This document shows, one piece after another, positions 1-9,321 of a stretch of DNA of 64,000 nucleotides. The stretch comes from Blastocatellia bacterium (lineage in GTDB: Bacteria > Acidobacteriota > Blastocatellia > Chloracidobacteriales > Chloracidobacteriaceae). The stretch is from positions 62,001 through 126,000 of the forward strand of contig JAIBAN010000004.1 in NCBI GenBank assembly GCA_019695185.1. The letters are read 5' to 3'. The notes under the pieces are model-generated. The model was not told the origin of the DNA. It saw only the letters and a list, made by a program, of their open reading frames with translations, and did no database searches. The first letter of the stretch is position 1. Each line of letters opens with the position of its first letter. Position numbers and translations under genes: made by a program.

Positions 1-3000
1 CGGAATTACCTCTGACACGCAAGGCAACCTCTATGTAGCGGATTTTGGCAACCATCGAATCCGCCGGATTTCACCCGAAGGCATCACCACCACTCTTGCC
101 GGAAGCATGGCCGGATTACGGGATGAACCGGGCTCGCTGGCGATGTTCAACGGTCCCCGTGGCATTGTCTATGCCAATGGCTATTTATATGTGGCTGATT
201 TGAATAATGCCGTGATTCGCCGGGTTGCCCTCAACGGAACGGTCAAAACCTTTTCCGGCAATGGAACCAGAGGCATGAACGACGGCATGCCCCACCAGGC
301 CCAATTTGACGCTCCACGGGCGGTTACCGCCGATGCCATGGGCAATCTTTTTGTGGCGGACGGGGTGCGGGTGCGCCGGATTTCCGGGGATGGAAAAGTC
401 CAGACCATTGCGGGCAGCACCCAGGGAGTACGGGACGGCCTCATTGGGCAGGCGTTGTTTGACACGCTGGGAAGCATTTCGCTTGACGGGGCCGGCAACA
501 TTTACGTGGCGGATGTCGGCAACCGCGCCATTCGCAAAATCACGCGGGCAGGCGAAGTGGTGACCTTGCCGCAAGGCCCCATGGCCAATCGGAGTGGTGC
601 CCGGATTGAAGAACCGGTGGCGGTGGTGGCTTCTCCGGAGGGACTTCTCTATGTTGCCGATGCGGCTGATTTTTCCATCAAATGTATGTTTCCGGATGGC
701 AGCGTGGTGACCATTGCCGGAACCGGCGAGCAAGGCAACCGGGATGGAAAAGGCGGCTATGGGGATGGCTGTGCCGAATTCTGGTCCCCCACAGGGCTGA
801 CCCTGGTCAAAAACATGCTCTATGTGACCGACCGCGACACCCACCTGATTCGTGCCATTCGCATTCCGCGCCCGTTTGAGGCGGCCAAAACGGAAACCGC
901 GATTGAAGCAACTCCGGCTCCGCTGGCACCCCCGCCCTCACCCCGGCCTGTGCCGGACGTCACCCAGGCTTTGCTGGGAACCGTTCCTTTTGGTTCAGCG
1001 CCAAGCGCTTCAGCCCCCGCTTTTGCCCCACAGGTACCACCCCAATCGGTCCAACAACCCCGAGTCAGGGTGCCTGTCAGCCGGAATGCCCCGGATTTCC
1101 TGGCCACGACCCTGGCCGGAAGCGACGTTGGGTTTCGGGATGGCAACGGCGAGGCAGTCCGTTTCAATTGCCCCATGGGGCTCTGTGTGGATTCAGCCGG
1201 AACGATTTATGTGGCTGACCACTTTAATCATTGCATTCGGGGCGTCACCAACGATGGCATGGTTTTGACATTGGCCGGCAGCCTGGAAAGCGGTTTCAAG
1301 GACGATGTGGGCACCCGTGCCTGTTTCAAAGGCCCTTTGGGAATTGCAGTTGGCCCGGAAGGAAACCTGTATGTGTCAGACCATCTCAACGGGTGCGTCC
1401 GGCTTGTGACAATTAAAGGCGAGGTGCGTACCCTGGCCGGCTCCGGAACCCCCGGTTTCCGCGACGGCACAGGTCGCAATGCCCAGTTTGAAGGTCCGAA
1501 AGGGGTTGCGGTGGATCCTGCCGGGCGCATTTGGGTGGCTGATGGCGCGACCATTCGGTGTATTGAAGAGGATGGCAAGGTAACGACTATTGCCGGTGGT
1601 TCGCGCGGGTTTGCTGACGGACGGGGCAGTGCCGCTGCTTTCGGCTGGCCTTATGCTTTGGCACTTGACATTGAGGGAACCTGTTATGTGGCGGATGCCG
1701 CCAATCATGCCATTCGGCGGGTGACTTATGATGGTGAGGTGACCACCGTTTATGGAGCGCCTCATCTGAAGGAACTCAATTTCCCAAGTGGGATTGCCGT
1801 GGACTTGGCAGGCACCATCTATGTCGCTGACACCAACAACCATCGGATTCTCCGGCTTGATGCGGAAGAACACGGTGGAGTGAAAGCCAGCCTGATTTGT
1901 GGTTCACGCCAGGGAACCCGGAATGGTCGCGGGGCGGATGCCGAACTGAACGGTCCCCGTGGATTGGGTCTGGGACCGGGTGGGGAATTGTTTGTGGCTG
2001 ATTCCGGCGCACATCGGATTGTTAAGATTGCCACTTCCGCAATCGGGGTCGCCGTTCCCGGCCCTGGCCCCAAAGCCTTGTCCGGGATTGCCGGGCCGGC
2101 TCCAACCCTGGATGCCCCACTGGATGTGCCGGTTCCAATCAATCCCTCGGCACCGCTTCCAACACCCGATAAACCGGTTCCGGTTTCATCTTCCGGCAAT
2201 AATTTCCCAACCTGGAGTTCGGAACCGGAAGCTCCTCCGGTTGCCCCAGCCCCGGTTTTTGAAGCTGCCCCTTCTTTTTCGTCAGATCCGGTACCGCGCG
2301 CAATTCGGGGTTTTGTCAAGAAGCTGGAACGGGACGAACCCGAACCGTATGTGGTTCATGTGGAAGATACCACCGAGGATGTTCCGCAGGTGACGGTGGA
2401 ACAGGTCCATGTTTCCATCGGTCAGCCGTCTGCTTCTTTTTCACATGACCAAATAACAGTCAATGACGCTCCTACAATACCTGCACCAATGGTGAAAGCG
2501 GCACAACCAGGGGCAACGGCTCCCGTCCCCCGGCGGCAACGCACCCCGGTTTCGATGTTTGGCTGGGGGCTGGAACTGACCGGTCCCAACGTGGTCAAAA
2601 CCGAACCGGACGGAGCACTCTATCTCAATACCTGCCAGCAGAGAGAGGGCAGCGCCTTTTTCTTCCACCCTTGGGAGGTTTCCTCCGAGGACGAGGTGGT
2701 GGTGGAAGCCCGCATGCAGCTCATCAGCTATATTGGGGAACCGATTCACACGGGCTGTGCTATCTGGGTGGAAAACGAACGGTATGCCGACGCCCTGCTT
2801 ATTCATCCCCAGGGAATCAGCCTGATGCGGGCACCGGATTTGACTCACTCGATGGATACGGTTTCCACGCCGCACACGTATCTGATGGTGCTGCATCGGC
2901 AAAATATCAAAGTCTTTGTGGATGGACAGCTTTGTCTCAATGGAGAAAACCGGTTCTGGCTGCGCCCTGGGGCCAAATCGGGTGATGTTTCCAATGTCCG

Positions 3001-3088
3001 CCGCTGGCTGGCTTTCGGGGATGGTTCATCGGATGCTGCCAGTGAGTCCCGCTGGTTTTTTGTCAAATACCAAACCGGCAAATCGTAA
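1..3088 (+). CDS. NHL-repeat protein, 5' end outside window
   Basis: The reading frame is open from the first bases of the window and already encodes an NHL repeat (nt 2-106), so the gene is truncated by the window edge and the ATG at 107 is not the real start. NHL repeats ('LYVAD..N..IR' signatures) fill nt 2-880 and again nt 1090-2035; each block could form a beta-propeller. They are separated by a Pro/Ala-rich linker (about 890-1080). A second Pro-rich linker (about 2040-2560) leads to a C-terminal domain of about 180 residues that looks like a concanavalin/LamG-type jelly roll ('VFVDGQLCL'), possibly glycan-binding. The role is unknown; NHL propellers usually bind proteins or ligands. The stop lies 14 bp before hisB, so the two genes may be co-transcribed. 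Confidence 0.85.
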   Translation, partial: GITSDTQGNLYVADFGNHRIRRISPEGITTTLAGSMAGLRDEPGSLAMFNGPRGIVYANGYLYVADLNNAVIRRVALNGTVKTFSGNGTRGMNDGMPHQAQFDAPRAVTADAMGNLFVADGVRVRRISGDGKVQTIAGSTQGVRDGLIGQALFDTLGSISLDGAGNIYVADVGNRAIRKITRAGEVVTLPQGPMANRSGARIEEPVAVVASPEGLLYVADAADFSIKCMFPDGSVVTIAGTGEQGNRDGKGGYGDGCAEFWSPTGLTLVKNMLYVTDRDTHLIRAIRIPRPFEAAKTETAIEATPAPLAPPPSPRPVPDVTQALLGTVPFGSAPSASAPAFAPQVPPQSVQQPRVRVPVSRNAPDFLATTLAGSDVGFRDGNGEAVRFNCPMGLCVDSAGTIYVADHFNHCIRGVTNDGMVLTLAGSLESGFKDDVGTRACFKGPLGIAVGPEGNLYVSDHLNGCVRLVTIKGEVRTLAGSGTPGFRDGTGRNAQFEGPKGVAVDPAGRIWVADGATIRCIEEDGKVTTIAGGSRGFADGRGSAAAFGWPYALALDIEGTCYVADAANHAIRRVTYDGEVTTVYGAPHLKELNFPSGIAVDLAGTIYVADTNNHRILRLDAEEHGGVKASLICGSRQGTRNGRGADAELNGPRGLGLGPGGELFVADSGAHRIVKIATSAIGVAVPGPGPKALSGIAGPAPTLDAPLDVPVPINPSAPLPTPDKPVPVSSSGNNFPTWSSEPEAPPVAPAPVFEAAPSFSSDPVPRAIRGFVKKLERDEPEPYVVHVEDTTEDVPQVTVEQVHVSIGQPSASFSHDQITVNDAPTIPAPMVKAAQPGATAPVPRRQRTPVSMFGWGLELTGPNVVKTEPDGALYLNTCQQREGSAFFFHPWEVSSEDEVVVEARMQLISYIGEPIHTGCAIWVENERYADALLIHPQGISLMRAPDLTHSMDTVSTPHTYLMVLHRQNIKVFVDGQLCLNGENRFWLRPGAKSGDVSNVRRWLAFGDGSSDAASESRWFFVKYQTGKS

Positions 3089-3102
3089 AGCCCAGAAACC
3101 TT

Positions 3103-3705
3103 ATGATTGATGTAACCGTGGCCCGTTTGGCCCACATTGTGCGCACCACCAGAGAAACCAGGGTCGAAGTGGAACTGAACCTGGATGGCCAGGGTACCGC
3201 CACCATTTCGACCGGAATTCCCTTTTTCGACCACATGTTGCACCAACTGGCCCGGCATGGCCGGTTTGACCTGTGCCTGACTTGCGTAGGCGACCTGGAA
3301 ATTGACGGCCACCATACGGTGGAGGATGTTGGGATTACCTTGGGGCAGGCCTTTGCCAAGGCGCTGGGGGATAAAGTCGGGCTGGTACGTTACGGACACG
3401 CCTATGTGCCGATGGATGAAGCCCTGGCCCGCGCCGTGGTTGATTTTTCCGGACGCCCGTTTGTGGTGTACCAGGTGACCAACCAGCGGGAGCGGATTGG
3501 CACCTTCGAAGTCGAACTGGCCGAGCATTTCTGGCATTCATTTGCCCAACATGCCGCCTGTACCCTGCATCTCGAAGTGCTCTACGGCAAAAACCAGCAT
3601 CACATTCTGGAAGCAACTTTCAAGGCAGCGGCCCGTGCCCTGGAAGAGGCAGTTCGGCGGGACCCACGCATTACGGATGTCCCATCAACCAAAGGACTTT
3701 TGTAA
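3103..3705 (+). CDS. hisB: Imidazoleglycerol-phosphate dehydratase HisB
   Basis: HisB removes water from imidazole glycerol phosphate to give imidazole acetol phosphate in histidine synthesis, in the cytoplasm. At 200 residues it matches the monofunctional dehydratase, without the N-terminal phosphatase of the enterobacterial fusion. Family motifs are visible in order: 'FFDHML' (about residue 41), the metal-binding 'DGHHTVED' (about 67), 'MDEALAR', '[10 protein letters not shown]' and the terminal 'STKG'. The gene follows an NHL protein gene by 14 bp and is not in a his operon here. A heptamer-repeat element starts right at its stop codon. Confidence 0.97.
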   Translation: MIDVTVARLAHIVRTTRETRVEVELNLDGQGTATISTGIPFFDHMLHQLARHGRFDLCLTCVGDLEIDGHHTVEDVGITLGQAFAKALGDKVGLVRYGHAYVPMDEALARAVVDFSGRPFVVYQVTNQRERIGTFEVELAEHFWHSFAQHAACTLHLEVLYGKNQHHILEATFKAAARALEEAVRRDPRITDVPSTKGLL

Positions 3706-3850
3706 TTGAGAATTGAGAATTGAGAATTGAGAATGCAATCAATTCCTTTGGATGGGCGAATTGAGTTTTTCAGCTCGTGACCTTTTCTCAATTATGTTAT
3801 CTCAATTCCATCGAGGGATTCTCAATTCTCAATTCTCAATTCTCAATTCA
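3704..3850 (+). repeat. Inverted AATTGAG heptamer element
   Basis: Four tandem AATTGAG copies (3704-3734) overlap the end of hisB. The complementary array (CTCAATT, 3819-3850) ends just before the next start codon. The arms can pair around a spacer of about 85 nt. No gene is seen between hisB and the cyclase. Confidence 0.9.
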
Positions 3851-3861
3851 AAGCTTTGCCC

Positions 3862-6078
3862 ATGTCCAAAACGCAAACCGTTCCGGTTCCCATTCGCAAG
3901 CGGTTCATGGTGATTGGCACCGCCACACCGACGATGGCTGCTTTGCAGCGGTGTCTGCGGCGGGGGCGTTCATTGCAGGTGACTTCAGTAGGCGACAGTG
4001 CCACCCTGGTCGCCACGTTGGCGGAACTTACGTTTGAATGTGTCTATGTTGATTTGACTTCCGCTTCGGATGCGCTGTGGGACGACCTGCTTTATCTGGG
4101 CCAGATGCTGCCTGAGACGCCGGTGGTGGGGATTCTGGAACGCCGCGACACAGCTCTTGAAGCACGAGCCCAGGACCAGGGGGTCGGAGCCTTTTTAACA
4201 CCGCCTTTTACGATTGGGGCGCTGCAAAGCGCCTGTGACGAGGCCACCCAAAAACTGGTGACGCTGGCCACCTATCGGCGGGCCATGTCGTACATGGAAG
4301 CCAGTCACCGGTTTCATGCCTCGCTCGATGTGGAAGAACTCCTGACAACGGCACTCCGCGAATTGTTTCGTCTTTCTCCCTGCCAAAAGGCCCGGGTTCT
4401 GCTCTCGGAACTCGATGCTGCCAAACCGCCACTGGGCTATGAGGCCAGTTTTTCCGATTCGGGTGGGGTGACTTTGCGCGGCCTGGACCGTGATGAAGCG
4501 GCCATTGAATTGGCCACCGGCATGCTCAATCTCACCATTTCCTATAAAGAAAGCGTGCTCATGGTGCCCCTGCGCTATGGTGAGGACCCGGTGGGGCTGC
4601 TTTCCGTCAAATTTCCGCGCAGTGTCGGCCTGAAATCACAGGAAGCCAGTCTGATTGAGCATCTGGCCCGCCATCTGGCTTTGGCTGTGCGCAATGCCCA
4701 ACGGCACGCCGACCTCATGCGCGAGCGGGAACAGATTTTTTTAATCAATGAAGTAGGCCGTCAGGTTGCTAGTTGCCTCGATTTTGACACCATCCTGACG
4801 GACATTGTGGACCACGTCCGGCGCTATTTTGCCTATGATATTGTGGCGATTTATCTGCCGGGGCTGACCGGACCACAAGGACAAAATCACTTTCTGGCCA
4901 GTGGTATCGGCGGCAATGTGATTATCCGGGCATCGGTGCTGGAAGGCGATTTGGGACTCATTCACTATGTCATGAACATGCAGGAAACCGTGATTTGTCA
5001 CGACTTGCAGCGCCAGTCCAACTGGCAGGGCCACCACACCACCTCCCGGTCGAAACTGGTCAGCCCGATTTGGGTGGATGGCAATATCGAAGGGGCTCTG
5101 GAATTTGAAAGTTCCCGCCCTTTTGCCTTTGATGCCCTGGACCGCCGGGTGGCCGAAGACATTGCCATGCAGATTTCAGTGGCGGTCCGCAACACCCGCC
5201 TCTATCACCAGACACAGGCTGCCCGCGAATATCTGCAAACGCTGCTGGATGTTGCGGTGGACATGGGGATCATTTCGACTGATTCCGTGGGGAACATCAT
5301 TACCTTCAGTCGCGGGGCGGAACTCCTTTTTGGCGTTAGTTCTGAGGAAATCAAAGGGCTCCAGATATTCCCGCTCTTTCACCGGTCAAGCTGTGAAGCC
5401 GTTGTCTTCGAACTGTTCCGCCAGCCAATGTCGGACCCCTGGGAATCGGACATCCAGCTTCACCGCCGCAACGGCGAAACCTTTTATGCTTCAATGACGG
5501 TGCGCCCGCTCCGGGCCACCCAAAGTCCCGGTTATCTGTTTGTGCTGCTTGATATTACGCAACGGTTGAATTTACAGGAACGCCTGCATCGCATGAGTAT
5601 CACGGATGAACTGACCGGGCTCTATAACAAACGGTATCTGACAACCCTGCTCCCCCGTGAAACCTCGCGGGCGGAACGGCAACGGGTTCCATTGGTGCTC
5701 TGTTATTTCGACCTGGACGGATTCAAAAAATTCAACGATTCCAAAGGGCATGTCGAGGGTGACCTGCTGCTGAAATGGATTGGTCAACTGATCCAACAGG
5801 TTATTCGTCGCAACGTTGACCTGCCGTTTCGTTACGGCGGAGACGAATTTGTGCTGCTTTTGCCGGGAACCTATGCCAGAGACGCGGTTCAGGTTGGCGA
5901 ACGGATCCGCCAGGCAGCCGAAAAACAATACAATGGCGAAGTTACGGTCAGCTTTGGCATTGCTGAATATCGCGGAGAAAATCCGGAAGCCTTTACCATC
6001 CGCGCCGACCAGGCCATGTATCGGGCCAAGCGAGCAGGTGGGAATCAGGTTGTTGTGGATGAGGACTTAACCGCTTGA
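3862..6078 (+). CDS. GAF-GAF-PAS-GGDEF diguanylate cyclase
   Basis: This is a multi-sensor diguanylate cyclase that should make cyclic di-GMP from two GTP. Domains in order: a receiver-like domain (about 8-130), two GAF domains (about 155-285 and 295-455), a PAS domain (about 462-570) and a GGDEF domain (about 575-738). The active site reads GGDEF at 659-663, and an RxxD product-inhibition site (RNVD, 650-653) sits at the canonical five-residue spacing. The receiver keeps an Asp at the phosphoacceptor position ('VYVDLT') but the usual Lys-Pro is Pro-Pro ('LTPPF'), so it may be a pseudo-receiver. No transmembrane segment is evident, so it is probably cytosolic. I chose the ATG at 3862; a TTG two codons upstream is possible. 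No clear ribosome-binding site is seen. Confidence 0.93.
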   Translation: MSKTQTVPVPIRKRFMVIGTATPTMAALQRCLRRGRSLQVTSVGDSATLVATLAELTFECVYVDLTSASDALWDDLLYLGQMLPETPVVGILERRDTALEARAQDQGVGAFLTPPFTIGALQSACDEATQKLVTLATYRRAMSYMEASHRFHASLDVEELLTTALRELFRLSPCQKARVLLSELDAAKPPLGYEASFSDSGGVTLRGLDRDEAAIELATGMLNLTISYKESVLMVPLRYGEDPVGLLSVKFPRSVGLKSQEASLIEHLARHLALAVRNAQRHADLMREREQIFLINEVGRQVASCLDFDTILTDIVDHVRRYFAYDIVAIYLPGLTGPQGQNHFLASGIGGNVIIRASVLEGDLGLIHYVMNMQETVICHDLQRQSNWQGHHTTSRSKLVSPIWVDGNIEGALEFESSRPFAFDALDRRVAEDIAMQISVAVRNTRLYHQTQAAREYLQTLLDVAVDMGIISTDSVGNIITFSRGAELLFGVSSEEIKGLQIFPLFHRSSCEAVVFELFRQPMSDPWESDIQLHRRNGETFYASMTVRPLRATQSPGYLFVLLDITQRLNLQERLHRMSITDELTGLYNKRYLTTLLPRETSRAERQRVPLVLCYFDLDGFKKFNDSKGHVEGDLLLKWIGQLIQQVIRRNVDLPFRYGGDEFVLLLPGTYARDAVQVGERIRQAAEKQYNGEVTVSFGIAEYRGENPEAFTIRADQAMYRAKRAGGNQVVVDEDLTA

Positions 6079-6220
6079 GCCTGCCGGAATGTAAGAAAAA
6101 TGGAATGAACCGCCGGCACACACTGCTCCTTGGGAAGCGCTTGCCGGTTTCTTTCTGCCTGTGGTCAAATGCGTGCTTCCCAGGGAAAAATTTGACTGTT
6201 CAATAAAGGATGTTTGGGTT

Positions 6221-7366
6221 ATGGCTTTGTTGGGAAATCGTGTTTTTTTTCGGTATGCACATCGGTTTGGGGTGATATTGGGTTGCGTTTTGCTGGGAAC
6301 TGCCGGGTTGACCGGTTTGCGTCCGGCTCAGGCCCGGCAGGAGCCGGTTCCGCTTGAACAGGCAGCGGGGCTGCTGCATTCCAGCCTGAGTTTGGAACAG
6401 CTTGGAGCCGGTGCCCAGCCCAGCCGGCAGGCTTGGCCGGAATCGGTTTCCCTGTTGACCCAGACTGGGATGACCGAAACACCTTTGCAATCAAACTCGA
6501 CGTATGTGGGCGTGTCGCGTGGTTTATCGGTTCCGATTCAGCAAAATATCGGCTTTGCCTTCAATGTTGAGCCGCCCGACAATCCCAATGTGGTCGTTTT
6601 TGGGGAACAAATCACTCCACAGGTCTATCCGGCCACGCTGACCCATGTCCTCTATCCGTCGCTCAACAGCTTTATCAAAGATGACCGAAACAATCCGTTT
6701 CCTTCGGCTGTCGGGGCACGGCTTCTGGTTTCGGTTTTTACGACAGACACGGACGCCGACTTGTCCAAAGCGAATTTTAACAACCTGCAACAGCGTGAAT
6801 TTACCATCGTCAAAGATTTTTCAAGCCCGGACTTAATCAAGTCCTACAATGACTATAATGAGTTTGATGTCTCGGACCTGACGATTTCGCGGGGCAGTTT
6901 TTTTGTCTGCATGCAACTGCGGAGTATCGGCACCAGCAAACTCAAGGCTGATGGTTCCGATTTCTTTTTTCTGGCCGATATTCAGGAACCAAGCAAAGGA
7001 TTTCTTTCGGCAGACAGCGGACGTTCGTTTCGGGGTGTCGGAATCCGCATCAACAATTTTCCGATTGATTTTCCAATAGCGGCCCGGATTTCCCTCCCTT
7101 CCGGACAGGCGTTGCCACCTGAAATCCAGGCCATCAAGCTGGCCAAGGATTCCATGACCGTCATTGGCACCAATCTTTCCCTGACCGGCCAACTCAGTGT
7201 CAATGGCACCACCGTGGTTCCGCCGCTTACGGCCCGCCTCAAGAAAAATGGCCGTCTGAAAGTAACCGGCACCTCTGACCAACTGAAGCTCAAGACCGGG
7301 AACAATGAGATTGTCTTCAGTTCGGGCAATTTGAGTTCACCCAGCTACCGCCTGAAAGTCAACTAA
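6221..7366 (+). CDS. Secreted hypothetical protein
   Basis: A protein of 381 residues with a basic N-terminus and hydrophobic stretch ('FGVILGCVLLGTAGLTG') ending near 'AQA', consistent with a Sec signal peptide. The ATG at 6221 was chosen because AAAGGA (6205-6210) lies about 10 nt upstream; an in-frame GTG at 6161 would add 20 residues before the signal peptide. The middle has beta-rich, uncharacterised sequence. The last 75 residues ('VIGTNLSLTGQLSVNG', 'NNEIVFSSGNLSSPSYRL') resemble the IPT/TIG-like tails of other secreted proteins of this type. I do not recognise a function. Confidence 0.75.
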   Translation: MALLGNRVFFRYAHRFGVILGCVLLGTAGLTGLRPAQARQEPVPLEQAAGLLHSSLSLEQLGAGAQPSRQAWPESVSLLTQTGMTETPLQSNSTYVGVSRGLSVPIQQNIGFAFNVEPPDNPNVVVFGEQITPQVYPATLTHVLYPSLNSFIKDDRNNPFPSAVGARLLVSVFTTDTDADLSKANFNNLQQREFTIVKDFSSPDLIKSYNDYNEFDVSDLTISRGSFFVCMQLRSIGTSKLKADGSDFFFLADIQEPSKGFLSADSGRSFRGVGIRINNFPIDFPIAARISLPSGQALPPEIQAIKLAKDSMTVIGTNLSLTGQLSVNGTTVVPPLTARLKKNGRLKVTGTSDQLKLKTGNNEIVFSSGNLSSPSYRLKVN

Positions 7367-7377
7367 CCCCCAGCCTT

Positions 7378-7445
7378 TGAGTTTTGAGTTTTGAGTTCCA
7401 AAATGGTTCTCAATTCTCAATTCTCAATTCTCAGTTCTCAATTCA
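7378..7445 (+). repeat. TTTTGAG/CTCAATT heptamer element
   Basis: GAGTTTT copies (7378-7396) follow the secreted-protein gene, then CTCAATT copies (7411-7445). The two arms belong to different heptamer families and would pair only partly. Confidence 0.8.
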
Positions 7446-7563
7446 AAATGGCCCTCCCGTTTTTCATGAAAATGGCTATTGCATAGGACTACCTGCCAGA
7501 GTAAGTTCCAGTCTTGCTCATTCCTTTTTATTTTTTGCCATTTTTCCCAAGGAGTACCAAACA

Positions 7564-8445
7564 ATGACCGAAACCCCGTTGAAGCTCAAAACCGGTCTCG
7601 CCGAAATGCTCAAAGGCGGCGTGATCATGGACGTGGTTGATGCCCATCAGGCCCGCCTGGCTGAGGAAGCCGGTGCGGCTGCCGTGATGGCGCTGGAACG
7701 TGTGCCCTCTGATATTCGCCGCGATGGCGGCGTGGCACGGATGTCATCCCCCAAAATGATCCGCGAAATTATGGAAGCTGTCTCAATACCGGTGATGGCG
7801 AAAGTCCGGATCGGTCACTTTGTCGAGGCACAAATCCTGGAAGAACTCGGCGTTGACTACATTGACGAATCGGAAGTGCTGACTCCCGCCGACCATGCCA
7901 ACCACATCAACAAACATGCCTTCAAGGTTCCGTTTGTCTGTGGTTGTACCAATCTGGGCGAAGCCTTGCGCCGCATCGGTGAAGGTGCGGCCATGATTCG
8001 GACCAAAGGCGAAGCCGGAACCGGCGACATCGTTGAAGCCGTCCGCCACCTGCGCGAGGTCACCCGCGAAATCCGTATCCTGAGCGTGCTGGGCGATGAG
8101 GAACTGATGGCTGAAGCCAAACGCCTGCAAGCTCCGTTTGAAATTGTCCGCTGGGTTGCCAAAAACGGAAAATTGCCGGTGCCCAACTTTGCCGCCGGCG
8201 GCGTGGCGACTCCGGCAGATGCGGCCCTCTGTATGCAGCTTGGTGCCGAAGCCGTATTCGTCGGCTCAGGCATTTTCAAATCGGAAGACCCGGCTGCCCG
8301 CGCCCGTGCCATCGTCAAGGCCGTGACCCATTTCAACAACCCCAAAGCCTTGCTCGAAGCCAGTGAAAGCCTGGGCGAAGCCATGCGCGGCATTGACGCC
8401 ACCAAACTTCCGGAAGCAGCCCTGCTGGCCGGACGAGGGTGGTAA
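7564..8445 (+). CDS. pdxS: PLP synthase subunit PdxS
   Basis: PdxS condenses ribose 5-phosphate, glyceraldehyde 3-phosphate and ammonia (supplied by PdxT) into pyridoxal 5'-phosphate. The 293-residue product is the usual length. Clear family sequence includes '[18 protein letters not shown]', '[10 protein letters not shown]', the '[10 protein letters not shown]' segment with the catalytic lysine, and '[18 protein letters not shown]'. The ATG at 7564 is preceded by AAGGAG (7549-7554); the frame stays open upstream to 7384, but that part is translated heptamer repeat and not protein. pdxT follows after 170 bp of repeat element. Confidence 0.98.
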   Translation: MTETPLKLKTGLAEMLKGGVIMDVVDAHQARLAEEAGAAAVMALERVPSDIRRDGGVARMSSPKMIREIMEAVSIPVMAKVRIGHFVEAQILEELGVDYIDESEVLTPADHANHINKHAFKVPFVCGCTNLGEALRRIGEGAAMIRTKGEAGTGDIVEAVRHLREVTREIRILSVLGDEELMAEAKRLQAPFEIVRWVAKNGKLPVPNFAAGGVATPADAALCMQLGAEAVFVGSGIFKSEDPAARARAIVKAVTHFNNPKALLEASESLGEAMRGIDATKLPEAALLAGRGW

Positions 8446-8450
8446 TTCAT

Positions 8451-8609
8451 TCAGGACTGAGGACTGAGGGCTGAGAACTGAGTGACTTTCCAATCGGTTG
8501 TCTGGTCGCCAAATCTGGAAAAGTCACGGTTTTCAGCTTGAGCAACCCACAAAATCAAGGGTTTCTCAGTTTTCAGTCCTCAGTCCTCAGTCCTCAGTCC
8601 TCAGTCCTT
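8451..8609 (+). repeat. Inverted GGACTGA/TCAGTCC element between pdxS and pdxT
   Basis: GGACTGA copies (8451-8482) follow pdxS; TCAGTCC copies (8566-8609) run directly into the pdxT ribosome-binding site. The spacer itself holds a nested inverted pair (GTGACTTTCC and GGAAAAGTCAC). Confidence 0.92.
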
Positions 8610-8615
8610 GGAGCT

Positions 8616-9194
8616 ATGAAAATAGGTGTGTTGGCATTGCAGGGTGATTTTGCCGCCCACGGGCGGATGCTTTCCCAACTTGGCTGTCCCTGGACGGAAA
8701 TCCGCCGGGCGGACCAATTGGGCGAAGTTGACGGGTTGATTCTGCCGGGGGGCGAAAGCTCCACGATGCTCAAATTTCTTTGTGAAGAAAACCTGCTGGA
8801 GCCGTTGCAGGAGTTTGGCAAATCAGGAAAACCCATGTTTGGAACCTGTGCCGGAGCGATTTTGTTGGCGCAGGATGTCACCGGACCGGCACAGGCTTCG
8901 CTCGGCGTGCTCGATATTGCCGTTCAACGCAACGGGTACGGTCGGCAGCTCGACAGCCTTGTGACGGAAACTGATTGTCCGGCTCTCGGTCCGGAGCCAT
9001 TGGAATTGGTTTTTATCCGGGCCCCTATCATCAACCGGGTCGGGCCAGGGGTTGATATTCTGCTGGAACACCGGGACCACCCTGTCTGGGTGCGCCAGGG
9101 AAACATCATGGCAGCCACATTTCACCCCGAAATGACGGAAGACACCCGGATGCACCGGAAGTTTGTGGAAATGGTGGAAACTTCGCAGGACTGA
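8616..9194 (+). CDS. pdxT: PLP synthase glutaminase subunit PdxT
   Basis: PdxT hydrolyses glutamine and channels ammonia to PdxS. The 192-residue class-I-type glutaminase has the oxyanion/loop motif 'GGESSTM', the nucleophile Cys in 'GTCAGA', the specificity segment 'QRNGYGRQLDS' and the catalytic His-Glu in 'FHPEM'. The ATG at 8616 has TTGGAG immediately upstream (8608-8613); the open frame upstream is translated repeat ('[10 protein letters not shown]') and is rejected. Its TGA stop (9192-9194) lies inside a GGACTGA heptamer, so repeat sequence defines the C-terminus. It forms an operon-like pair with pdxS. Confidence 0.98.
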   Translation: MKIGVLALQGDFAAHGRMLSQLGCPWTEIRRADQLGEVDGLILPGGESSTMLKFLCEENLLEPLQEFGKSGKPMFGTCAGAILLAQDVTGPAQASLGVLDIAVQRNGYGRQLDSLVTETDCPALGPEPLELVFIRAPIINRVGPGVDILLEHRDHPVWVRQGNIMAATFHPEMTEDTRMHRKFVEMVETSQD

Positions 9195-9285
9195 GGACCG
9201 AGGACAAAATCAGGGCCGAGGACAAAATCAGGACTGAGGACTGAGGACTGAGTGATTTTTCTTTCAGGCTTCAGTCCTCTTTAGT
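9188..9285 (+). repeat. GGACTGA heptamer cluster between convergent genes
   Basis: GGACTGA and variant copies, interrupted by 'CAAAATCAG', then a short complementary segment (CTTCAGTCCTC, about 9271-9281). It lies between pdxT (+) and the DUF1549 gene (-) and could act as a shared hairpin terminator. Confidence 0.8.
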
Positions 9286-9321
9286 TTATCGCCAAAATGA
9301 AACCAAGCACAGACTGTTCTT